Both the position numbers and the translations under genes were made by a program. From the NCBI RefSeq assembly GCF_033118175.1, contig NC_083699.1:47403001-47467000 (forward strand): a stretch of 64,000 nucleotides of DNA, given 5' to 3'. Origin of the DNA: Dama dama. Its lineage: Eukaryota; Chordata; Mammalia; Artiodactyla; Cervidae. This document shows, piece by piece, positions 47,301 to 59,300 of this stretch (position 1 is the stretch's first letter; the number at the start of each line of letters is the position of its first letter). The notes below the pieces were generated by a model. It did no database searches. It was not told the DNA's origin and saw nothing but the letters and a program-made list of their open reading frames with translations.

Positions 47301-50300
47301 ACAAACAGATGGAGAAACATACCGTGTTCATGGATTGGAAGAATCAATGTTGTCAAAATGGCTATTCTACCCAAAGCAATCTATAGATTCAATGCAATCC
47401 CTATCAAGCTACCAACGGTATTTTTCACAGAACTAGACCAAATAATTTCACAATTTGTATGGAAATACAAAAAACCTCGAATAGCCAAAGCAATCTTGAG
47501 AAAGAAGAATGGAACTGGAGGAATCAACCTGCCTGACTTCAGACTCTACTACAAAGCCACAGTCATCAAGACAGTATGGTACTGGCACAAAGACAGAAAT
47601 ATAGATCAATGGAACAGAATAGAAAGCCCAGAGATAAATCCACGAACCTATGGACACCTTCTCTTTGACAAAGGAGGCAAGGATATACAATGGAAAAAAG
47701 ACAACCTCTTTAACAAGTGGTGCTGGGAAAACTGGTCAACCACTTGTAAAAGAATGAAACTAGAACACTTTCTAACACCATACACAAAAATAAACTCAAA
47801 ATGGATTAAAGATCTAAATGTAAGACCAGAAACTATAAAACTCCTAGAGGAGAACATAGGCAAAACACTCTCCAACATAAATCACAGCAAGATCCTCTAT
47901 GACCCACCTCCCAGAATATTGGAAATAAAAGCAAAACTAAACAAATGGGACCTAATGAAACTTAAAAGCTTTTGCACTACAAAGGAAACTATAAGTAAGG
48001 TGAAAAGACAGCCCTCAGATTGGGAGAAAATAATAGCAAATGAAGCAACAGACAAAGGATTAATCTCAAAAATATACAAGCAACTCCTGCAGCTCAATTC
48101 CAGAAAAATAAATGACCCAATCAAAAAATGGGCCAAAGAACTAAACAGACATTTCTCTAAAGAAGACATACAGATGGCTAACAAACACATGAAAAGATGC
48201 TCAACATCACTCATTATTAGAGAAATGCAAATCAAAACCACAATGAGGTACCATTACACGCCAGTCAGGATGGCTGCTATCCAAAAGTCTACAAGCAATA
48301 AATGCTGGAGAGGGTGTGGAGAAAAGGGAACCCTCTTACACTGTTGGTGGGAATGCAAACTAGTACAGCCGCTATGGAAAACAGTGTGGAGATTTCTTAA
48401 AAAACTGGAAATAGAACTGCCATATGACCCAGAAATCCCACTTCTGGGCATACACACTGAGGAAACCAGACCTGAAAGAGACACGTGCACCCCAATGTTC
48501 ATCGCAGCACTGTTTATAATAGCCAGGTCATGGAAGCAACCTAGATGCCCATCAGCAGATGAATGGATAAAGAAGCTGTGGTACATATACACCATGGAAT
48601 ATTACTCAGCCATTAAAAAGAATTCATTTGAACCAGTCCTAATGAGATGGATGAAGCTGGAGCCCCTTATACAGAGTGAAGTAAGCCAGAAAGATAAAGA
48701 ACATTACAGCATACTAACACACGTATATGGAATTTAGAAAGATGGTAACGATAACCCTATATGCAAAACAGAAAAAGAGACACAGAAATACAGAACAGAC
48801 TTTTGAACCCTGTGGGAGAATGTGAGGGTGGGATATTTCAAAAGAACAGCATGTATACTATCTATGGTGAAACAGATCACCAGCCCAGGTGGGATGCATG
48901 AGACAAGTGCTCCGGCCTGGTGCACTGGGAAGACCCAGGGGAATCGGGTGGAGAGGGAGGTGGGAGCGGGGATAGGGATGGGGAATACGTGTAAATCCAT
49001 GGCTGATTCATATCAATGTATGACAAAACCCACTGAAATGTTGTGAAGTAATTAGCCTCCAACTAATAAAAAAAATTAAAAAAAAAACAAAATCAATTTA
49101 ACCCTCATACCTAATCTTACTAACCCAACCTAATATAAGAAAAATGCTCAGAATTTGACATGGGGCCACTTATAAAGTAAGATCCTCAGGTTCCATTGTT
49201 ATGTTTCCATGTATTGGAGTTTATTTATGAAGGCAATTATTTAACAGATGTCTTTGGAGACCAAACATTTGTATATGAAACAAATCAAGAAGAATTTAAA
49301 ATAATAAATAATATTTAACATTTAAAAAAAAAAAGAAAGAGAAATCAACTGTATTTCTCTATACTAACGGCAAATAATTGCAAGATAACATTTTAAAAAT
49401 TCTGACACAAAAATAAACTCAAAATGGATTAAAGATCTAAATGTAAGACCAGAAACTATAAAACTCCTAGAGGAGAACATAGAGAAAACACTCTCTGACA
49501 TAAATCACAGCAAGATCCTCTATAACCCACCTCCCAGAATATTGGAAATAAAAGCAAAAACAAACAAATGGAACCTAATGAAACTTAAAAGCTTTTGCAC
49601 AACAAAGGAAACTATAAGCAAGGTGAAAAGACAGCCTTCAGAATGGGAGAAAATAATAGCAAATGAAGCAACAGACAAAGGATTAATCTCAAAAATAAAC
49701 AAGCAACTCCTGCAAGCTCAATTCCAGAAAAATAAATGACCCAATCAAAAAATGGCCCAAAGAACTGAACAGACATTTCTCCAAAGAAAACATACAGGTG
49801 GCTAACAAACACATGAAAAGATGCTCAACATCACTCATTATCAGAGAAATGCAAATCAAAACCATAATGAGGTACCATTACACGCCAGTCAGAATGGCTG
49901 CTATCCAAAAGTCTACAAGCAATAAATGCTGGAGAGGGTGTGGAGAAAAGGGAACCCTCTTACACTGTTGGTGGGAATGAAAACTAGTACAGCCACTATG
50001 GAGAACAGTGTGGAGATTCCTTAAAACAGAACTGGAAACAGAACTGCCACATGACCCAGCAATCCCACTCCTGGGCATACACACCGAGGAAACCAGAACT
50101 GAAAGAGACACATGTACCCCAGTGTTCATCGCAGCACTGTTTATAATAGCCAGGACATGGAAGCAACCTAGATACCCATCAGCAGACGAATGGATAAGAA
50201 GCTATGGAACATATACACAATGGAATATTACTCAGCCATTAAAAAGAATACATTTGAATCAGTTCTAATGATATGGATAAAACTGGAGCCCATTATACAG

Positions 50301-53300
50301 AGTGAAGTAAGCCAGAAAGATAAATACCAACACAGTATACTAACGCATATATATGGAATTTAGGAAGATGGTAACAATAACCCTATATGCAAGACAGAAA
50401 AAGAGACACGGATGTATAGAACAGACTTTTGGACTCTATGGGAGAAGGCAAGGGTGGGATGATCTGAGAGAATAGCATCGAAATATGTATATTATCAAGT
50501 GTGAAACAGATCGCCAGTCCAGGTTGGATGCATGAGACAAGTGCTCAGGGCTGGTGCACTGGGATGACCCAGAGGGATGGGATGGGGAGGGAGGTGGGAG
50601 GGAAGATCAGGATGGGGAACACATGTAAATCCATGGCTGATTCATGTCAATGTATGGCAAAAACCACTACAATACTGTAAAGTAATTAGCCTCCAACTAA
50701 TAAAAATAAATGAAAAAAATAAATAAATAAAATTTAAAAAATAATAATTAAAAAAATTGTTTATAGCAGTTTCAGAAACATGAAATACCTATGGATACAT
50801 TTAGGTGCAAGATCTGTACACTAAGATTGTAAAAATATTGCTGAAAGAAATTAAAGATCCAAATAAATGGAAAATATACCATGTTCATAGACTGAGAGAC
50901 AATACTGTTAAGGTCTCCATTCCCTCCAAATGAACATACAGATTAAACACAATCCCAATCATAACCCAGCAAGTTTTTTTAAAAGTAGGGATTGACAAAC
51001 TGATTCTGAAATTTTGATGAGAATGCAAAAGGACCTATAATTGCCAAAGCTATCTGAAAAAGAAGGCTAAACCTGGCCACTTAACACTGATTAAAGACAA
51101 ATTATAAAGACAGAGATCAAGACAGTGTGGTATTACCTAAGAACAAAGAGATCAGTGGAAAAGAACATTAAGTCGAGAAATAGACCCACACATATATGGT
51201 CAGTTAACTTTCTACAAAGATGCCAAAGCAATTAAAGTGGGAAAGAGAAGTCTTTTCAGGAAATGCCATTGAAACAACTGGATGTTATGGAGGGGAAAAA
51301 AAAAACCTTGATCCCTACCTTATGATTACACAAAAACTGAGATGCACCAGAGATGTAAATGTAAAACCTAAAACTATAAAGCTGTTAGAAGAAAATAATG
51401 AGGCAAATATTTCTTAAACTGGATATAGAAAGCAAAACTATAAAAGAAAAGAGTATGGTAAATTAGATTTCATCAAAATAAAAATCTCTATTCATCAAAA
51501 CGCATGTTAAAGAAATAAGGAGAAAAGTTAGAGACTGACTGAGACAAAACAATAAAAAATATAGATTTGACATAAGACTTATATCTAGAACTCAAGGACT
51601 TCTTTATAATGCTTTTTATTCTTATCATTCACTCATTTTTCTATTGAGTTGGTGAGGTTGTTTTCTTATTGATGTGTAGAAGCATTTATATATTTAAAAA
51701 ATATTTCTTTGATATTTGATATATACATTTGATATCAAATATTTCACATAAATATCAAATTTTTCCCAGTTTACTGTTTACCTTTTTATATAGTTGAATT
51801 AATTCATTTTTCTTTTATATCATCAGAGTTTTAAGTTGTACACAGAATGGATTCTGCTGCTTTGAGATTAATTTTTTAAAATTCTGCTGTGGATTTTCTT
51901 TGTACTTTCATTGTTTCACTATTTGTTGCATTTCAAATTCTTGGTTGTTCCATAATTTTTCTTAATGTAATCAAACTTAGTAAGTACTTAATTTTTCTAT
52001 TTTTCCTTTTTTCTTTAATAATAATGGTATTTATGACTTATTTTTTTCTCAAAAGAGATTTCATTTTATTCCATAGCAGCTGCTAAGATTGTGTTCCCTT
52101 TTCTGTCCTTTACTAGATCATTTGTATATAATCTATTTTCTTTTAGACCCAAGGTTTATATCAAGTTATATGTGTGAAAATTTTGAAGATTTTTTTAGAC
52201 ACCTTTTATTATTTATTTTTAATTTGATTGAACTGTGGTTAAGGAATAGTATATGTAATAATTATGGCCAAGTACATGATCAATTTTTACAAATGTTTCT
52301 TGGATATAAGAATAAATGTATATTCTCTTTTTTGAGGGATATAAAGATCTAGTATAAATCTATTAAGCCAAAAACACTGGTTGTATTTTATATGGTCTTA
52401 TTTTTTATCTGCTAGATTTGTCCAACTATGAAAGAGGTCTCTCAATATCACTATTTACCAAAGTCTCCTTGCTTTTGTAATCACTGTTATGTCTCCTATA
52501 TACTAAAATTTTATCACAGTGTACTTTTCACACTAAATTCTACCTCATTTGCTATTAATACTACTGTTCCTCCTTTTTGCTTGCCACTGCCACTTCTTTC
52601 TTTTGGTTTGCATTTGCCTAGTACCTGTCACTTTATTTTCAAGCTTTTTCATATTACTTTATGTTTGTTTCTTATACACGCATATAGTTGGATTTTCCGA
52701 TGAAATCCAATCTGAGAGCGTCCAGAGGATAGAACAATTTAATTTATTCTATTTAATGAAATGACACTGAATTATACTTGGCTTTATTCCTTCAATTTCA
52801 TGTTATTCTTTATTCAGAAATTTTCCCATGCTATTTACAAGACATACCTTGTTTTACTGTACTGTGCAGATACTGCATATTTTGTAAATTAAAGATTTAT
52901 GGCAACCCTGCATAGATAAAGCCTATTGACACCATTTTTCCAACATTTGTTTACTTCATGTCTCTTTGCCACATTCTGGTAATTCTCACAGTATTTCAAA
53001 TTTTTCATTATTATTATATTCATTATAGTTATTCATGATCAGTGATCTTTGATATTATTGCTCTCACTCAGGCTCAGGGAATGATTAGAATTTTTTTTTT
53101 TTTAACAAAAAGGTACTTTTAATTAAGTACATAATTTTTTTTACATAATACTATCACAAACATAAGGGACTATTGTGTAAATGTAATTTTTATATGCCCT
53201 GGGAAAACAAAAAATCTGGTGACTCACTTTTTTGCAATATTTACTTTATCGCCGTGGTCTAGAACCAAACCAACAATACCTTCAAGATATACCTGTCTAA

Positions 53301-56300
53301 CCGTTCTCTACTCCATATTACATATGATCATCTTTCCTCAGCTATGTAACTTCTCCTGGTTAAGTAGCATCCTATTATATGGATGTATATACATATATTT
53401 ATTTATATATATTTTATATTTACTTTTATTTATTTATTTGGCTGCACCAGGTCTTAACTGTGGCACTCGCAATCTCTGTTGCAGCATGTGGGATGGCTCT
53501 AGTTCCCTGACAAGGATCAAACCCAGGACCCTGCATTGGGAGCCCAGAGTCTTTGCCACTGGATCACCAAGGAAGTCTTGGATGTATATTTTTCATTTGA
53601 CCAATCCCCTACTAATTAGTTGTCCTCAATTTTTCTAATATAAACACCACCACAACCCATCTAGTGGCACGAGTTACATGCTTGGAAGTCATCTTTCACA
53701 GTTCTTCTTCTTCATTCCCCATAACCTACTCATCACCAAGTCCTGTTAATTTACTTCCTAGGTCACACTCGTATTTGTGTACAACTCCCATCTCTTCTAG
53801 TATTGTAATTTAAAGTACAGTTAATCTGCAGTGGCCTCCTACTCACATCAACTTTGCTCCCACATTCATCCATCTTCAGTGCCACTAGAGCAAAATACAA
53901 ATTGGATGTTGTCACCTAAAACCCTTCAATAGATTCTTACACATTCAGGATAAAATTTAAAACGTAGACCACAAGGCCCTGCATCTCTGAATCAAATTCT
54001 CTTCATGCCACTCTCTTCTTTGGTCTCTGCATTCCGGCTATTCTTTCTTCTCCCATGCTTCTACCAGCATAATATAAAAATGATGACTACTTAATGTATG
54101 TTTATCATGTGTTTAGTGATTTACATGCATTCTCATTTAATTCTCACAAGATAAATATAACTGGCATTCCCATTTTTTAGATTATAAAACTGAAGCTTAA
54201 GGGAATTAAGTAATTTGCCTAAGGTCTTACAACTAGTTAAGTGGCTGAACCAGGATGTGAACCCAGGTCTAAATCCTGAGTTCATTATTTCCCCAGATGT
54301 GCACTCTTCAATTTAGTTTATCTTGGCACTACTGATGATGCCTTGCACAAAAAACCTACCTAGCAGCTGTTTGTACTTTGCAAAAAATAATTTACACCCA
54401 CACTTTCATAAGACTTAATATCAAAAACAGAACATAAATAGGCTTTTAAAATAATGTTTCTGACATAGTCAATGAATACAGAGAAATTAAGGTTGGAAAG
54501 AACCTTAGGGATTGCTTTATCATTTTGTTTTTATAAATAACCAATCTGAAGCCCAAATTAACCATCTTATCTAAGTTGCACAGCCAGCTAATAACAGTGT
54601 CAGAACCTTTAATTTCCAATCCAGTGCTTTCTGTTATAGCAGATTCAAATCAACTGGATAGATTCAGAAATTTTACTAGTGTCTTGTCTTTCAAACAAAA
54701 AGATTTAAAAGAAGTAACAAAAAGCAACTTTAAGTTAATGGGCCTGTTTCTACTATATATCATATTGGCAGCAAAGATAGCTTCATCTGCATTTCAAATT
54801 TAGAATAAAAAAGAAATAAAGCAAATACCTTTTTAGTCCATCTTTTTACTCCATTATACCCTTTGGTAACCAGCTGTCTATGAAAAAAGCTGTTGAAGAA
54901 GTGAACCTAGAAAGACATCAAATACAAGCACTCAAGCTTATATTAGGCTGTGTCAGGACTTAAATTCACAACAAAAGGGAAATTTAAAAATCCCTGAATG
55001 TAAGACAGACCAAAAAGTGAGGAAAAATTTTTTCTTAAAAACAATGACCAAAACATACATTAGAGCAATTCACAGAAGACTATTTCAAATTTTCATTAGA
55101 ATGACCTTACAGATGTGGTCTATTATCAGAACTGGACTGGGGCAGTAAACAGATGACCTGAATCCAATCAAGTAAAGAAACAATCTGATAAATCTCATCA
55201 AATCACAGTGATAAAGTTGAAAAAGGCTATGAAAGAATAAGGTAACAGCTTGAACTCAAGGGATGGCCAAGTACAAAACTAATCCCATCTGAGGAATGTG
55301 GATTTGGAGACTCCTATAGTCATAGTAACTATAAGAAGGTCACTGTTAACACTAAAAAAATTACTCTAGTCATATGGCGCATCATGTTCTGCATCCTTGG
55401 CCTTTTCAAAATTCTGGCTTATAAATGAGTATCAGCTCACCAGAGAGAGTAAACATACTATGGTCTTCAAGTGTTTACTCAGTAACTTTGACTCACTTGA
55501 GATGATAAAACTGCTCCCTTTAGTGCTAAGGTTCTCAGGATGTGGCCATCAGACCAGCAGTGTAAGTATCACCTGGGAACGTGTTAAAATATAAATTCTC
55601 AGGCCACACTCCAGACTTAATAAAGCAGAAACTATGAGAGTGGGCTCAGCAATCTGGTATCTGAGGATTCTGATGCACATTTGTTTTGAGAACCATGGAG
55701 CTTTAGATATCCATTAAAATGCTTATAGTAGCCATCTCTAGGCAGAGACTGTCCAACGTTTGAATGCATCAGAATCTGAAGTGCTTATTAAAAACAGATT
55801 GCTAGGACCCACTCCAGTTTCAGACTTACCAGAAATTTTGGATGGATCCAAAAATTTGCATTTCTAGTAAATTCTCACATGATGCTGATGCTGCTAGTTT
55901 GGGGACCATACTTTGAGAACCACTTTCAGTTAGTTCAGTCACTCAGTTGTGTCCAAGTCTTTGTGACCCCAGGGCCTGCAGCATGCCAGGCTTCCCTGTC
56001 CATCGCCAGCTCCCAGAGCTTGCTTAAACTCATGTCCATCGAGTCGGTGATACCATCCAACATCTCATCCTCTGTCGTCCCCTGCCTTCAATCTTTCCCA
56101 GCATCAGGGTCTTTTCCAAGGAGTCAGTTCTTCGCATCAGGTGACCAAAGTACTGGAGTTTCAGCTTCAGCATCAGTCCTTCTAATGAATATTCAGAACT
56201 CATTTCCTTTATGATGGACTGGTTTGATCTCCTTGAAGTCCAAGGGACTCTCAAGAATCTTCTCCAACACCACAGTTCAAAAGCATCAATTCTTCGGCAC

Positions 56301-59300
56301 TCAGCTTTCTTTACAATCCAACTCTCACATCCATATATGACTACTGGAAAAACCACAGCCTTGACTAGACGGACCTTTGTTGGCAAAGTAATGTCTCTGC
56401 TTTTTAATATGCTATCTAGGTTGGTTATAGCTTTTCTTCCAAGGAGCAAGCATCTTTTAATTTTATGGCTGCAGTCATCATCTGCAGTGATGTTGGAGCC
56501 CCCCAAAAATAAAGTCTGTCACTGTTTCCATTGTTTCCCCACCTATTTGCCATGAAGTGATGGGACTGGATGCCATGATCTCCCTTTTTTGAATGTTGAG
56601 TTTTAAGTCAACTTTTTCACTCCTCTTTCACTTTCATCAAGAGGCTCTTTAGTTCTTCTTCACTTTCTGCCATAAAGGTGGTGTCATCTGCATATCTGAG
56701 GTTATTGATATTTCTTCCAGCAATCTTGATTCTAGCTTGTCCTTCATCCAGCCCAGCATTTTGCATTATGTACTCTGCTCTATAATTTAAATAAGCAGGG
56801 TGACAATATACAGCCTTGACGTACTCCTTTCCCGATTTGGAACCAGTCTGTTGTTCCATGTCTGGTTCTAACTGATGCTTCTTGACCTGCATATAGATTT
56901 CTCAGGAGGCAGGTAAGGTGGTCTGGTATTCCCATCCCTTTAAGAATTTTCCATAGTTTGTGGTGATCCACACAGTCAAAGGCGCTGGCATAGTCAATAA
57001 AGCAGAAATAGATGTTTTTCTAGAATTCTTTTGTTTTTTGATCATCCAGAGGATGTTGGCAATTTGATCTCTGGTTCTTCTGCCTTTTCTAAATCCAGCT
57101 TGAATGTCTGGAAGTTCACGTACTATTGAATACTGGCTTGGAGAATTTGGGGCATTATTTTGCTAGCATGTGAGATGAGTGCAATTGTGTGGTAGTTTGA
57201 ACATTCTCTGGCATTGCCTTTTTTGGGGATTGGAATGAAATCTGACCTTTTCCAGTCCTGTGGCCACTGCTGAGTTTTCCAAATCTGCTGACATATTGAG
57301 TGCAGCACTTTCACAGCATCATCTGTCAGGATTTGAAATTGAAGTTCAGCTGGAATTCCATCACCTCCACTAGCTTTGTTATAGTGATGCTTCCTAAGGC
57401 CCACCTGACTTCACATTCCAGGATGTCTGGCTCAAGGTGAGTGATCACACCATCATGGTTATCTAGGTCGTGAAGATCTTTTTTGTATAGTTCTTCTGTG
57501 TATTCTTGCCACCTCTTCTTAATATCTTCTGCTTCTGTTAGGTCCATACCATTTTTGTCCTTTATTGTCCCCATCTTTGCATGAAATGTTCCCTTGGTAT
57601 CTCTAATTTTCTTGAGGAGATCTCTAGTTTTTCCCATTCTATTTTTTCCCACTATTTCTTTGCACTGATCTCTGAGGAAGGTTTTCTTATCTCTCCTTGG
57701 AAGAGAGATAAGAACTCTCTTCGGAGAGAGAGTTGGAACTCTGCATTCAACTCTTTGGAACTCTGCATTCAAATGGGTATATCTTTCTTCTTCTCCTTTG
57801 CCTTTAGCTTCTCTTCTTTTTTCAGCTATTTGTAAGGCCGCCTCAGACAGCCATTTTGCCTTTTTGCTTTCCTTTTTCTTGGGGATGGTCTTGATCACTG
57901 CCTCCTGTACATGTCATGAACCTCTCTCCATAGTTCTTCAGGCACTCTATCAGATCTAATCCTTTGAATCTATTTTGTTACTTCCACTGTATAATCGTTA
58001 AGGGATTTGATTTAGGTCATACCTGAATGGTCTAGTGGTTTTCCCTACTTTCTTAAAAAATTTGCATTTCTAGTAAATTCCCACCTGATGCTGATGCTGC
58101 TGGTTTGGCGACCATACTTTGAGAACCACTTTCAGTTGTGTCTTTTTTATACTGTGAAGGTTTAGAATTAAATGTAGTGGTAATAAAGGGAAATTATAGT
58201 TTTGAAATGAATACTTTTATGTTAAAAATCATCTGTATGTTTAGATTTACACTTTAATAATAGAATTTGACAAAATAGAGAATCTGACAGATTAATTTCA
58301 TGATTCCAATTTAGAATGTTTAATCAATTTTTTATTTTAAGTGGAAAGTTATGACATTTTGTCTATATTAATAAAGTGTTGGAATCTGAGACTCCTTATA
58401 TTTACCTGTTTAAATTATTAGACTTATGAAAGTACTTTATAAAGTACTTAAGAAGGTTTTGCTTTATTGGAAAGGTTTTGCTTGTTGAAATTAATGGCTA
58501 CCAATCAGGCAATCAGTATTCAGAAACAATATATGAAATTAAAAAAATAGCTTTTTGATATGTAACTAAGCTCTTGAGGGAATTTTAGAGTTTAATGGGG
58601 GTTAGTTTGTATTTAAACTGAGTATCAAAGATTAATCCAAGAAAAAGTGAAGACGGATATACTTTACTACATTTTTAAAGAGAGTAAGACATTAAGTTAA
58701 AAAAATTCTTTAAATTAAATTTAAAAGCTTAAAGCAAACAGTCCTTTTTGCGCATGTAAAAAAGAAAAAAAAGCCTCCCCAAGATATCAAAAACACACCC
58801 ACTCTGAAATAAATAAGCAGGAAAACACTGGCATGACTTTATGTTCACATGATTTTATAGAACTTATGCCAATTCTAGCACATGATCAAGACAAATATCT
58901 TTTTAAAAATCTAAGAAATATGAAATAATTACATAAAAATTTTTAAAAAAGAAAAAGCTGCTTTCTTTTATACACAGGACCCTCTCTCCTATAGAAAAAG
59001 TTTTCACTTACTTTGTCTGGGACTGCATCCATTATCAGCTCACCATACATATTTATGACCTATAAAAAGTCAATATAATACCCATTAACCCTACATACAA
59101 TTCAGAACATTCATTCAGAAAGAACAACATAGCTACTGCTAATAGTAATCAAACCTTTCTAATACTGGGTGAGTGAGCAGTCACTTCAGTAAGGAATGAA
59201 GAATACTTGACTCCAAAAGATAACTGTGAGGCCAACCCAGAGGTTGCATTTTACATTTCATTGTCCAACATCCTCTGCAACTTTCCATGGTTATACAATA

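Larger units (their letters stand above)
43469..49080 (+). mobile_element. Young bovine-type L1 LINE, 5' UTR remnant to poly(A)
   Basis: About 475 bp of 5' UTR remain before ORF1, which is open. ORF2 is broken by two frameshifts, a nonsense change and a small deletion. The 3' end is the standard bovine L1 end (ctccaactaataaaa). The insertion is flanked by the 14-bp direct repeat agagaaatcaactg at 42980-42993 and 49338-49351, which encloses more than the L1: ferritin pseudogene sequence upstream and non-L1 sequence downstream. It is antisense to SENP5 and sits in a SENP5 intron, inside an older L1. Confidence 0.95.
42450..51600 (+). mobile_element. Old L1 LINE (ORF2 part), host of two younger L1 insertions
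   Basis: Diverged L1 ORF2-like sequence runs 42450-42979, resumes at 49352-49407 and again about 50755-51600, in the same orientation. The text reads on across both younger insertions (ggtctatatagagaaatcaactg | tatttctctatactaac). Many substitutions and stops show it is much older than its inserts. It includes an 85-bp tandem duplication (42652-42821). Confidence 0.8.
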
